A stretch of 64,000 nucleotides of DNA from Halocynthiibacter sp. SDUM655004 (GCF_026015885.1 NZ_JAPDUG010000004.1:62001-126000); one strand, 5' to 3'; counted from the stretch's first letter, positions 27,837 to 36,034 are shown. The notes: a model not told the origin generated them from the sequence alone. A program made the numbers and translations.

Positions 27837-29339
27837 ATGACCGCTGACTTCATGACCAACGCGCGCCGAGACTGGCTCGGCAATGTTCGCCCTGATCTGA
27901 TGGCGGGCCTTGTTGTTGCCCTTGCCCTTATTCCCGAAGCGATTGCGTTTTCGATCATTGCGGGCGTTGATCCCAAAGTTGGACTCTACGCGAGTTTCTC
28001 TATTGCGGTGATTACGGCGCTGACGGGCGGACGCCCTGGGATGATCTCGGCGGCAACAGCGGCGACAGCGGTTCTTATGGTCACGCTCGTGAAAGATCAC
28101 GGGCTTCAATATCTTCTGGCCGCAACGGTTCTAGCTGGACTTCTGCAAATTCTCGCTGGTTTCTTGAAACTCGGAAGCGTGATGCGGTTTGTCTCCCGCT
28201 CGGTGATGACGGGCTTCGTGAACGCGCTTGCGATCCTTATTTTTCTTGCTCAATTGCCAGAGCTTAATCCGGCGACCCTCGGCGTGAACACAATGACCTA
28301 CATCATGGTCGCGGGCGGATTGGCGATTATTTACCTGTTCCCCTACATCACAACAGCAGTTCCCTCGCCGCTGGTTACCATTGTTGTTCTGACAACGCTT
28401 GCGCTGGTGCTTGATATCGACGTGCGTACTGTGGGCGATATGGGAGCTCTTCCAGATACCCTTCCAGTGTTCCTGATCCCTGACATTCCGCTCAATTTTG
28501 AAACGCTTCAAATCATCCTGCCTGTGTCAGCGGCGATTGCTGTTGTTGGCCTACTCGAGAGCCTGATGACAGCGCAGTTGGTTGACGATCTCACAGACAC
28601 CGTAAGCGATAAGAACCAAGAGTGTATCGGCCAAGGGCTTGCCAATACTGCGACCGGTTTTATCGGCGGTATGGCGGGTTGTGCGATGATCGGTCAGTCT
28701 ATGATCAACGTGAAATCTGGTGGTCGCGGACGGCTTTCTTGTTTCGCGGCTGGTGTATTTCTCCTGTTCCTGATCGTTGTTCTTGGCGATTGGGTTGCAA
28801 AAATTCCAATGCCTGCGCTTGTGGCGATTATGATCATGGTGTCCATCGGGACATTCAGCTGGTCGAGCCTCAAGAACCTGCGCGAGCACCCCAAAGCAAG
28901 CTCGATTGTTATGGTCGCGACTGTGGTCGTCACCGTCTACACCCACAACCTCGCGCTTGGCGTACTGACGGGCGTGCTGCTGTCGGGTATCTTCTTTGCT
29001 TGGAAAATCGCGGCTGTGTTCCGCGTGACGTCCAAGCTTTCTGGGGATGGCCGCGCGCGTGATTATCTGGTCGAAGGGCAGCTTTTCTTTGCCACGGCGC
29101 CGGACCTTTCCTCTGCATTTGACTTTGGCGAGGCGCTCGACCGTGTGACAATTGACGTCAGCCGCGCGCACATTTGGGATATTTCATCGGTCGGCGCTTT
29201 GGATATGGTAGTGCTCAAGTTCCGCCGTGAAGGCGCAGATGTCGAGATTATCGGCATGAACGAAGCGAGCGAAACCCTGATGGGGCGTTTGGCGGAACAT
29301 GACAAACCCGGCGCGCTTGAGCGCTTGATGGGCCACTAG
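27837..29339 (+). CDS. SulP-family inorganic anion transporter with STAS domain
   Basis: A 500-residue SulP transporter. [23 protein letters not shown] is the family's N-terminal signature. About ten to twelve membrane segments follow, then a C-terminal STAS domain from about residue 410 ([17 protein letters not shown] ... [20 protein letters not shown]). Substrates in the family include sulfate, bicarbonate and C4-dicarboxylates. CGGAG lies seven bases before the ATG at 27837; a longer frame exists but encodes an arginine-rich leader unlike the family. The stop is followed eleven bases later by the UspA gene, so the two are co-transcribed. Confidence 0.92.
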   Translation: MTADFMTNARRDWLGNVRPDLMAGLVVALALIPEAIAFSIIAGVDPKVGLYASFSIAVITALTGGRPGMISAATAATAVLMVTLVKDHGLQYLLAATVLAGLLQILAGFLKLGSVMRFVSRSVMTGFVNALAILIFLAQLPELNPATLGVNTMTYIMVAGGLAIIYLFPYITTAVPSPLVTIVVLTTLALVLDIDVRTVGDMGALPDTLPVFLIPDIPLNFETLQIILPVSAAIAVVGLLESLMTAQLVDDLTDTVSDKNQECIGQGLANTATGFIGGMAGCAMIGQSMINVKSGGRGRLSCFAAGVFLLFLIVVLGDWVAKIPMPALVAIMIMVSIGTFSWSSLKNLREHPKASSIVMVATVVVTVYTHNLALGVLTGVLLSGIFFAWKIAAVFRVTSKLSGDGRARDYLVEGQLFFATAPDLSSAFDFGEALDRVTIDVSRAHIWDISSVGALDMVVLKFRREGADVEIIGMNEASETLMGRLAEHDKPGALERLMGH

Positions 29340-29350
29340 GGAGGCAGAAG

Positions 29351-30199
29351 ATGTCTAAGATTATCGCACTTGTCGACGGCTCCGTTTATTCGGAAAGCGT
29401 TTGTGATCATGCTGCTTGGGTGGCACTGCGCAAGGGCTCCACTGTGGAGTTGCTGCATGTCATCGGGCGCCGCGAAGGGTCCACAAGCAACCTTTCTGGC
29501 AACATCGGCCTCGGCGCGCGTAGCAAGCTGATGGAAGAACTGGCCGATCTGGATGCCAAGAAAGCCAAGCTTAGCATGGAGCATGGCCGCGCGATCCTAG
29601 AGGACGCCGAGAAGCGCATCCGCGAAGATGGCGTGACCGAAGTTGTGACACGCCTTCGCAACGGTGATCTTGTCGAAGAGATGCGCAAGGAAGAAGCGGA
29701 CGCGGATGTCGTTATCGTTGGAAAGCGTGGCGAAGCGGCGGATTTTGCCAAAATGCACCTCGGCTCCAACCTTGAGCGCGCAGTACGGGCATCAACCAAA
29801 CCTGTCCTTGTGACCACACGAGAGTTCCGTCCGATCAACAAGTTTATGATCGCTTATGATGGCAGCGCCAGCGCGGAGAAAGCTCTTAAGCATGTGGCGC
29901 AGAGCAAGGTTTTTGCCGGTCTGGAATGTCTTCTTCTGTTCGCAGGAACAGATACCGAAGCCAACCGCGCCACACTTGAGAAGGGCAAGGCAGAGCTCGA
30001 AAAGGCGGGATATACGGTTGATGCGCAATTGCGTGACGAGCAACCGGAGGTCGCGATCCAAGAGGCGATTGGTACGCAAGGCGTAGAGATGCTTTTGATG
30101 GGGGCATACCGCCATTCTCGGTTCCGGAATCTGTTTATTGGTTCCACCACATCGGAGATGATCCGTTCCTGTCACCTGCCTATGCTTTTGTTCCGCTAG
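29351..30199 (+). CDS. Tandem universal stress protein (UspA domains)
   Basis: A 282-residue protein with two Usp domains. The first covers residues 1-157 and starts KIIALVDGSVYSESV. The second begins FMIAYDGSASAEKAL and ends with the ATP-binding motif GAYRHSRFRNLFIGSTTSEM (G-2x-G-9x-GS type). AGGCAG precedes the ATG. It is translated right after the SulP transporter. Pairing of SulP and Usp proteins is recurrent in bacteria and suggests that the Usp protein modulates transport, but this is inference. Confidence 0.9.
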   Translation: MSKIIALVDGSVYSESVCDHAAWVALRKGSTVELLHVIGRREGSTSNLSGNIGLGARSKLMEELADLDAKKAKLSMEHGRAILEDAEKRIREDGVTEVVTRLRNGDLVEEMRKEEADADVVIVGKRGEAADFAKMHLGSNLERAVRASTKPVLVTTREFRPINKFMIAYDGSASAEKALKHVAQSKVFAGLECLLLFAGTDTEANRATLEKGKAELEKAGYTVDAQLRDEQPEVAIQEAIGTQGVEMLLMGAYRHSRFRNLFIGSTTSEMIRSCHLPMLLFR

Positions 30200-30340
30200 G
30201 CCAAATTCACAAGAACATATCGAGCGGCCTACGGGGCGCTCAATTGCGCAGGCTATAAAAATTGCGCCAAGCCCCTTTAACCTAAGGCGCTAGTGCGTTA
30301 TGAGGCCGCGTCTTTCATGACTCAAACGAAGGAGTCCCTC

Positions 30341-31363
30341 ATGGGCTATAAAATCGTCGTCGTCGGCGCGACCGGAAATGTTGGCCGCGAAATGCTAAAC
30401 ATTCTGGCCGAGCGTCAGTTCCCTGTAGATGAGATTGCTGTGCTTGCAAGCCGCAAATCTCTTGGTACGGAGGTGAGCTTTGGCGACACGACGCTCAAGA
30501 CGAAGGATCTCGACACGTTCGATTTTGAAGGTTGGGATATTGCGCTCTTTGCTGTCGGCTCCGAAGCAACCAAGACTTATGCGCCCAAAGCGGCGGCATC
30601 TGGATGTTTGGTGATCGATAACTCGTCGCTCTATCGCTACGACCCGCAAATCCCTCTGATTGTTCCAGAAGTGAACCCTGATGCGATTGACGAATATCGC
30701 AACAAGATGATCATCGCGAACCCGAACTGCTCGACTGCTCAGATGGTTGTTGCGCTTAAGCCGCTGCATGACCGCGCAAAGATCAAACGCGTTGTTGTGT
30801 CGACTTATCAGTCGGTGTCCGGCTCGGGCAAAGATGCAATTGATGAGCTTTGGAACCAGACAAAAGGCATGTATGTGCCGGGTCAGGAAGTTGAGCCCAA
30901 AGTTTATCCGAAGCAGATTGCCTTCAACGTGATCCCGCATATCGACGTTTTCCTTGAAGACGGTTCCACCAAGGAAGAGTGGAAGATGGTTGCGGAGACT
31001 AAGAAGATCATCGACCCAGCCATCAAGGTAACTGCAACTTGCGTGCGCGTTCCTGTGTTCGTGGGCCACTCCGAAGCACTCAATATTGAGTTTGAGGATT
31101 TCATCGACGAAGACGAAGTCCGCGATATTCTTCGTGAAGCACCAGGTATTATGGTTGTCGATAAGCGCGAAGATGGTGGCTATGTGACGCCGGTTGAATG
31201 TGTTGGCGATTTCGCGACATTCATTTCGCGTATCCGCCAAGACAGCACAATCGACAACGGCATCAACCTCTGGTGCGTGTCCGACAACCTCCGCAAAGGT
31301 GCTGCATTGAACGCGGTTCAGATCGCCGAGCTTTACGGCCGTCGCGTCTTGCAAAAGGGATAA
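30341..31363 (+). CDS. asd: Aspartate-semialdehyde dehydrogenase
   Basis: A 340-residue enzyme that reduces aspartyl phosphate to aspartate semialdehyde for lysine, threonine, methionine and diaminopimelate synthesis. The Rossmann start YKIVVVGATGNVGREML and the catalytic Cys130 in NPNCSTAQ are clear. The later motif YQSVSGSGKDAIDEL fits the class found in proteobacteria. AAGGAG lies six bases before the ATG at 30341; the frame runs 16 codons further upstream without a ribosome site. A strong terminator follows. Confidence 0.96.
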   Translation: MGYKIVVVGATGNVGREMLNILAERQFPVDEIAVLASRKSLGTEVSFGDTTLKTKDLDTFDFEGWDIALFAVGSEATKTYAPKAAASGCLVIDNSSLYRYDPQIPLIVPEVNPDAIDEYRNKMIIANPNCSTAQMVVALKPLHDRAKIKRVVVSTYQSVSGSGKDAIDELWNQTKGMYVPGQEVEPKVYPKQIAFNVIPHIDVFLEDGSTKEEWKMVAETKKIIDPAIKVTATCVRVPVFVGHSEALNIEFEDFIDEDEVRDILREAPGIMVVDKREDGGYVTPVECVGDFATFISRIRQDSTIDNGINLWCVSDNLRKGAALNAVQIAELYGRRVLQKG

Positions 31364-31375
31364 ACTCCCTTTCAC

Positions 31376-32281
31376 CTAAGATTTTAAAGGCCTCGCAACC
31401 ACGCGGGGCCTTTTTCGTTTGGGTACAGGCGGCCTCTGTGCGGCAACGATACTTACCAATACGAGCGCGACACCGGTGATTTGAACGAATGTTAAGTTCT
31501 GGCCAAGGACGACCCACCCCAAGGCAACCGCCGAAACTGGACTAAGAAAGCCAAGTACAGAAATTGCTGCCGGTGGGATGACTTCGATCCCCTGAAACCA
31601 AAGAACATAGGAAAGTGCGGCGCCAACAAAGCAAAGATAACCTATGCCAACGAGGTTCGTGTGGCTCAGAGATGGCAAGCCGCCCTCGATCCAAATGGAT
31701 AATGGCGCCAGTAAGAGCCCACCTGCAGTTAATTGCCATGCCGTGAAAGTCAGGTTTGATACAGGCGGCTTCCATTTGCGGGTTAGCACCGTCCCTAGTG
31801 CCATCGATAGGGCGCCGAGTACGCCTGCTGCTACGCCAAGGGTATTTGCCTCTGCGTTGGGCGATAGGACGATGAGCGCAACGCCTGTAATCCCGACGAA
31901 GCTTGCGACAAGCGCATAAGCCTTGATCGGTTCGTTGATGATGAGGCGCGCGGCGAGAATGACGAACAGAGCTTGAACGGCACCTAAAGTCGCAGCGACC
32001 CCGCCAGGAAGAAGTTGCGCTGTAAAGAACAGGCAGGTCCAAAAGAACGAGAAGTTGAGAGCACCGAGAATTAGCATTCTCCAGAGCCAGACCCCGGTCG
32101 GTACTTTACGGACGATGGCAAGTAGGACCACGCCGGCGGGGAGTGCGCGCAATAAGGCGATGCTTGCGGGGTGCACGTCTTGGAGGAATTCCGTCGTTAC
32201 CAAGTAGCTGCTGCCCCAGATGATAGGTGCAAGCGCCGCCAGAACTGTGATCCACCGCGGGTGTTGAAAAGGATTTTGCAT
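31376..32281 (-). CDS. EamA/DMT-family transporter
   Basis: A 301-residue protein with ten predicted membrane helices in two EamA repeats. The first begins LAALAPIIWGSSYLVTTEFL and the second carries YLCFVGAALSYVLWFQGIEVIPPAAIS. The substrate is unknown; relatives export amino acids or metabolites. GGGGAC precedes the ATG at 32281. It is divergent from the marR gene, and their shared 77-base region holds palindromic repeats, so MarR control is likely. Its last codons encode half of the asd terminator hairpin. Confidence 0.88.
   Translation of the reverse strand: MQNPFQHPRWITVLAALAPIIWGSSYLVTTEFLQDVHPASIALLRALPAGVVLLAIVRKVPTGVWLWRMLILGALNFSFFWTCLFFTAQLLPGGVAATLGAVQALFVILAARLIINEPIKAYALVASFVGITGVALIVLSPNAEANTLGVAAGVLGALSMALGTVLTRKWKPPVSNLTFTAWQLTAGGLLLAPLSIWIEGGLPSLSHTNLVGIGYLCFVGAALSYVLWFQGIEVIPPAAISVLGFLSPVSAVALGWVVLGQNLTFVQITGVALVLVSIVAAQRPPVPKRKRPRVVARPLKS
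31386..31415 (+). terminator. Terminator of asd, inside the 3' end of the EamA gene
   Basis: An 11-bp stem AAAGGCCTCGC/GCGGGGCCTTT with one T-G pair, a 6-nt loop and a T-run (TTTTTCGTTT). It lies within the coding end of the convergent EamA gene. Confidence 0.85.
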
Positions 32282-32293
32282 CGTGTCCCCAAA

Positions 32294-32340
32294 TATCTCT
32301 ACGTCGAGATAAATGGATATAGTTTGACCTCGAGATAAAT
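32294..32340. promoter_or_regulatory. MarR operator region between EamA and marR genes
   Basis: An 18-bp near-palindrome TATCTCTACGTCGAGATA (32294-32311) contains TCGAGATAAAT at 32304-32314. The same 11-mer recurs at 32330-32340, 26 bases away. The second copy falls inside the spacer of the marR promoter. On the minus strand TTGTAT-N17-TATATC is a plausible EamA promoter covering the same repeats. Confidence 0.65.
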
Positions 32341-32352
32341 ACAAGAAATAAT
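32324..32352 (+). promoter_or_regulatory. marR promoter, apparently giving a leaderless transcript
   Basis: TTGACC (32324-32329) and AATAAT (32347-32352) with 17-base spacing, each one base off consensus. The ATG at 32359 lies seven bases after the -10, about where transcription would begin, and no ribosome site precedes it. Confidence 0.55.
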
Positions 32353-32358
32353 CGATGC

Positions 32359-32859
32359 ATGGATGATATTGACCGAATTGCCGCGCAGTGGCGCCGAGAA
32401 CGACCAGACCTGGATGTAGAGCCGATGATCTTAATCGGGCGACTGAGCAGGATCGCCGCGATTTTCTCTGCTGAAATGGGAAAAACCTTTGCAAAATATG
32501 ATCTTAACGGCGCGACCTTCGATGTGTTGGCGACGTTGCGAAGGGCAGGGGAACCCTACAGTCTGACGCCGAACGAGCTGTTGGCGAATATGATGATTTC
32601 CTCCGGAACACTGACCAACCGTATCGATCAGCTGGTGAAGATGGACCTCGTTGAACGGGTCAAAAACCCGAAAGACGGTCGGAGTGTTGTGGTGAGAATC
32701 ACCCCCTCGGGATTCGCCAGAATCGACCGAGTCGTGACCGAACATGTGGCAACTCAAGCCCGGATTCTCGCGCGATTTCCGGCCGAAAACAGGGTCGAAA
32801 TGAATTTTTTATTGACCGAGCTGTTGGACGGATTGTCGCAGGTAAGCCCAACGAGTTAA
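32359..32859 (+). CDS. MarR-family transcriptional regulator
   Basis: A 166-residue winged-helix regulator. The DNA-binding part reads PNELLANMMISSGTLTNRIDQLVKMDLVERVKNPKDGRSVVVRIT, with the DxR wing motif of MarR. Helices at each end form the dimer interface. It is divergent from the EamA transporter and separated from it by repeated palindromic half-sites, so it probably represses the transporter and itself. The ATG has no Shine-Dalgarno and may open a leaderless mRNA. The stop codon overlaps a TTAA-N7-TTAA motif. Confidence 0.92.
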   Translation: MDDIDRIAAQWRRERPDLDVEPMILIGRLSRIAAIFSAEMGKTFAKYDLNGATFDVLATLRRAGEPYSLTPNELLANMMISSGTLTNRIDQLVKMDLVERVKNPKDGRSVVVRITPSGFARIDRVVTEHVATQARILARFPAENRVEMNFLLTELLDGLSQVSPTS

Positions 32860-32870
32860 CCTGTTGTTAA
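32856..32870. promoter_or_regulatory. CtrA-type site TTAA-N7-TTAA
   Basis: An exact TTAA-N7-TTAA match at the marR stop codon, about 270 bases before the 62-aa gene. A further TTAA follows immediately (32871-32874). It is a candidate CtrA site for the downstream transcript. Confidence 0.4.
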
Positions 32871-32931
32871 TTAATGGTTTTTTAAGAATATTGGGCATTA
32901 TGGCAAGCCTGTGTTTTCTTTGCGAATTAAT

Positions 32932-32975
32932 CGCCATAATTGTGTCTCAATTGTGATGATCCCGCCATAATTGTG
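32932..32975 (+). repeat. 13-bp direct repeat in the leader region of the 62-aa gene
   Basis: CGCCATAATTGTG occurs at 32932-32944 and again at 32963-32975, a 31-bp spacing near three helical turns. A further CAATTGTG lies between them and an inverted partial copy (ATTATGGC) lies at 32897-32904. This looks like a regulator-binding array or promoter duplication. Confidence 0.6.
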
Positions 32976-33009
32976 GACAATTTCAAATCCGGACTATACC
33001 GTTAGCTTA

Positions 33010-33102
33010 TTCGAGTTGCCCAAAAGGGATCGGGATTATCCCTCTGAGTTCTCGAAAAATGTCTAGTCCTGAGTAACACTGGTTTAGCAAGAAAAATCCC
33101 GA
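33010..33102 (+). promoter_or_regulatory. Leader with two mutually exclusive RNA pairings
   Basis: Structure one nests AGGGAT/ATCCCT (33025-33030, 33038-33043) inside TTCGAG/CTCGAA (33010-33015, 33051-33056). Structure two pairs TCGGGATT (33030-33037) with AATCCCGA (33095-33102) and would break the inner hairpin. The start codon of the 62-aa gene follows 34 bases later. Confidence 0.45.
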
Positions 33103-33136
33103 ACTTGAACCAATGATCAACTCTAGGAGATACAAG

Positions 33137-33325
33137 ATGACATTCGCTAACCTTCAAGAAAAAGCTCGCCAAGGCCGCAAAGACGCACTCGCAAAGCGTG
33201 AAGAAAATCGCGCTCGCCGCAAATCTCTGGCAATGTTCTTTTCCAACCGTCAGTCCAAAGTTGACGACAGCATCGAAGTACCAGCACCTGTAGCTGCTGA
33301 ACTGGATACGAATATCGCCGCCTAA
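33137..33325 (+). CDS. Small basic protein, 62 aa, unknown
   Basis: MTFANLQEKARQGRKDALAK opens a lysine/arginine-rich amphipathic N-terminal half, followed by LAMFFSNRQSK and an acidic, alanine- and proline-rich tail. AGGAG lies seven bases before this ATG; the upstream in-frame ATG at 33113 has no such site. There is no signal peptide. I recognise no family. The unusually long, structured, AT-rich upstream region suggests a strongly expressed, regulated gene. A nucleic-acid-associated or regulatory role is possible but unsupported. Confidence 0.65.
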   Translation: MTFANLQEKARQGRKDALAKREENRARRKSLAMFFSNRQSKVDDSIEVPAPVAAELDTNIAA

Positions 33326-33394
33326 ACTACGCTAAGTGTAAGCGACGGTTTGTGTTTTACGAGTTGGTTAAGACGCGGGCGTCGGAAGATTACA

Positions 33395-34045
33395 TTATAC
33401 CGAGGCAAATTCACCGGTATCTTTATTGTAATACTCCAGCCCGCCTTTGCCGATATCGTGCCAAAGTCCATGCAAACTAAGCTTCTGCTGATCAACGGCA
33501 TCTTTAACAAATGGGAACGACATCAAGTTTTCGAGCGAAACAAGCACAGCTTCTTTCTCAAGCGCACGAACCCGATCTGTTTCTTGTTCTAGCTGAGAGA
33601 CGCGCTCAAACCCAGGACGAAGGATATCCATCCAACGACCGACAAAGCTTGATTTCTCTTCCAATTCCGGAGCTTTACCAGAACACATATCGTGGCAACC
33701 CTTCACACCACCACACCCAGAGTGCCCAAGCACAACGAGGTTGGTAACGTGTAGCGCGGTAACCGCATATTCAATCGCAGCGGAGGTTCCGTGAATATCG
33801 CCATCAGGCTTACAAGGTGGCACCAAGTTAGCAATATTACGGTGAATGAAGAATTCGCCTTGGTCGGCTCCAAAGATCGAAGTCACATGGACCCGACTAT
33901 CACAACAAGAGATAATCATCGCACGCGGTCTTTGACCCTCGTCGGCAAGTCTTTGATACCAAACGCTGTTTTCGGCATATGTGGTGGCTTTCCACCCATT
34001 GTACCGCTTAACAAGATATGAAGGCAAAGGCATCGCGTGTTTCAT
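33395..34045 (-). CDS. Beta-class carbonic anhydrase
   Basis: A 216-residue zinc enzyme that interconverts CO2 and bicarbonate. Zinc ligands and catalytic Asp are visible in CCDSRVH (Cys48-Asp49) and in VLGHSGCGG near residue 110. AGGAG lies five bases before the ATG at 34045; an ORF extension of 14 codons has no ribosome site. It stands alone on the minus strand, divergent from the small helical protein gene. The SulP transporter, a possible bicarbonate carrier, is about 4 kb away but not in the same operon. Confidence 0.95.
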   Translation of the reverse strand: MKHAMPLPSYLVKRYNGWKATTYAENSVWYQRLADEGQRPRAMIISCCDSRVHVTSIFGADQGEFFIHRNIANLVPPCKPDGDIHGTSAAIEYAVTALHVTNLVVLGHSGCGGVKGCHDMCSGKAPELEEKSSFVGRWMDILRPGFERVSQLEQETDRVRALEKEAVLVSLENLMSFPFVKDAVDQQKLSLHGLWHDIGKGGLEYYNKDTGEFASV

Positions 34046-34191
34046 AAGAGCTCCTGTATCCGTCGTCTTGTACGTTCTAGGGCGCATTTGTCAGAAATTC
34101 GAGAGAAATCTGACGCCGTCGTAAAGGCTTTATAAGGATCGTGGCGCAAAATTGTAATCGCCGTGGGGGCAGAAAGAAATAACCGGAGGGT

Positions 34192-34578
34192 GTGGTTTTG
34201 GTGGAAACAGTCGATATTCGACCCGATGAGGACGTACGACTTAATCCAGAGAGGCTGACGGAGTTGTTCAATCAGTTGGGCAATCGTGGAGCTGCGGATG
34301 TAGTTTGTCGCGCTATGGAAGAGCTGGCAGCAAGGCTCACTAAAATAGAGAAAAGCTTTTGGCAGGGTGAATATCAGGCCGTCAGCAAGGGCGCGCGTAG
34401 CCTTATCGCAATTGCAGAGCAGATCGGCCTTAACGGTCTGGCGCAAGTTGCGCGACATGTTTCTGTGACTGCGCGGACCGAAGACAAGACAGCGACGGCG
34501 GCAACAGTCGCGCGGCTTCTGCGTATGGGTGATCGTTCGCTTTCAGCTGTTTGGAATACACAAAACTTGAGCGGTTAG
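34192..34578 (+). CDS. Conserved hypothetical helical protein
   Basis: Up to 128 residues, almost entirely alpha-helical by pattern (LFNQLGNRGAADVVCRAMEELAARLTKIEKSFWQGEYQAV ...). GGAGG lies at 34185-34189, so the true start may be TTG 34198 or GTG 34201 rather than the first GTG at 34192. The four-helix feel recalls Hpt-like domains, but no HxxKG histidine motif is present. It is read toward pepA, 70 bases away. Confidence 0.55.
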   Translation: MVLVETVDIRPDEDVRLNPERLTELFNQLGNRGAADVVCRAMEELAARLTKIEKSFWQGEYQAVSKGARSLIAIAEQIGLNGLAQVARHVSVTARTEDKTATAATVARLLRMGDRSLSAVWNTQNLSG

Positions 34579-34614
34579 GCGCTTTGGCTTGCGGCTCGGC
34601 GTAGGCGCGGTAGT

Positions 34615-34641
34615 CTGTGGATTGAATTGATCAATCCACAG
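34615..34641 (+). other. Hairpin immediately upstream of the pepA start
   Basis: CTGTGGATTG (34615-34624) and CAATCCACAG (34632-34641), a perfect 10-bp stem with a 7-nt loop, end seven bases before the pepA ATG. There is no U-tract and no clear Shine-Dalgarno between stem and ATG. It may be an operator palindrome, a translation-control hairpin or a terminator for the preceding gene. Confidence 0.55.
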
Positions 34642-34648
34642 GCTCGAA

Positions 34649-36034
34649 ATGACTCTCAAATTTGCGCAAAACAAAACAAACGCTACTCCAATCCACGTTG
34701 TAGAATCTGACGGGCTTTCCAACTTTGTTGAGGGCCTGTCTGGAAGTGCGCGGAACTGGGTGGCTTCACAGGAGTTTCGTGCAGGGCTGGGGCATTTCGT
34801 AATTGTTCCAAACGCGGATGGTGGCATTGACTCTGTCATTGCCGGGTACGGAAATGAAACTGTCCGAAAAAGAGGGCGGTTTCATCTCGCTACGGTCGCC
34901 GCGGTGCTGCCGGAAGGGAAGTATAAGCTCGAAACTTTTCCTGCGAGTTTCGATCTAGAGACGGAACTTCTGGGTTGGTTGCTATCTGGCTACAGTTTTG
35001 ATCGCTATAAAACCCGTCCTGCTCACAAAGCATCGATCGTTGCGCCCGCAAATTGCGATGCGGCTAAGCTTGAGGCGATTGCAGCAGGCGAAGCCTTAAC
35101 CCGAGACCTTATTAATACACCGACCTCTGATATGGGGCCGCCCCAACTGCAAGAAGCGTTTGAAACGCTTGCGGCACAACACGGCGCAGAAACAGTGGTG
35201 CGTGTTGGGCAAGACTTGCTCGATCAGAATTTTCCGATGATCCATACGGTCGGCCGCGCGTCTGCTCAGGAGCCGCGTTTGCTAGAGATGCGGTGGGGAT
35301 CAAAAGGGCCGAAACTTACTCTTGTTGGTAAGGGGGTGTGCTTTGATACCGGCGGGCTAAACATCAAACCAGGCGCTTCAATGGGACTTATGAAGAAAGA
35401 CATGGGCGGCTCAGCGGCGGTGCTCGGACTTGCACATATGATAATGTCACTCGGCCTGCCGATACAGCTTAGGGTTCTGGTTCCGGCAGTGGAAAATGCA
35501 ATTGATGGCTCGGCGTTCCGGCCGCAAGACGTGCTTACTTCGCGCAAGGGCCTGACCGTAGAAATCAACAATACCGATGCAGAAGGACGACTTGTACTTG
35601 CCGATGCGCTGGCCTTGGCGGACGAGGAAGAAACTGACCTTATCGTATCTATGGCAACGCTCACGGGCGCCGCACGGGTCGCGGTTGGTCCGGACTTAGC
35701 GCCATATTATGTGGATGCTCAGTCAGATGCGTCAGCTCTCGAAGAAGCGGCAACAACGGTTGCGGACCCTGTTTGGCGTATGCCGTTTCATGACCCGTAT
35801 GAGGCAATGATCGAACCGTCGATCGCGGATTTGGATAACGCTCCCAAAGGCGGCTTTGCGGGTTCGATTACTGCGGCTTTGTTTTTGCGCCGCTTCGTGA
35901 CCGAGAATGCGCGGTACATGCATTTTGATATTTATGGGTGGCAGCCAAAATCGGCTCCGGCGCGGCCAGTTGGTGGCGTGGGGCAAGGAACACGTGCTTT
36001 GCTTGAGGCGCTCCCAAAACTGTTGGATCTGTAG
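34649..36034 (+). CDS. pepA: Leucyl aminopeptidase, M17 family
   Basis: A 461-residue cytosolic aminopeptidase. The M17 signature NNTDAEGRLVLADAL is intact, and the metal- and substrate-binding region LTLVGKGVCFDTGGLNIKPGASMGLMKKDMGGSAAV is clear. It releases N-terminal residues from peptides with two divalent metals. The ATG is directly preceded by a stable hairpin instead of a normal ribosome site. The last base of its stop is the first base of the NlpC/P60 gene. Confidence 0.93.
   Translation: MTLKFAQNKTNATPIHVVESDGLSNFVEGLSGSARNWVASQEFRAGLGHFVIVPNADGGIDSVIAGYGNETVRKRGRFHLATVAAVLPEGKYKLETFPASFDLETELLGWLLSGYSFDRYKTRPAHKASIVAPANCDAAKLEAIAAGEALTRDLINTPTSDMGPPQLQEAFETLAAQHGAETVVRVGQDLLDQNFPMIHTVGRASAQEPRLLEMRWGSKGPKLTLVGKGVCFDTGGLNIKPGASMGLMKKDMGGSAAVLGLAHMIMSLGLPIQLRVLVPAVENAIDGSAFRPQDVLTSRKGLTVEINNTDAEGRLVLADALALADEEETDLIVSMATLTGAARVAVGPDLAPYYVDAQSDASALEEAATTVADPVWRMPFHDPYEAMIEPSIADLDNAPKGGFAGSITAALFLRRFVTENARYMHFDIYGWQPKSAPARPVGGVGQGTRALLEALPKLLDL

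Noticed and set aside
34090-34114. GTCAGA/TCTGAC inverted repeat between carbonic anhydrase and the helical protein gene
   Set aside because: Short arms with a long spacer in a promoter region; nothing ties it to a regulator.
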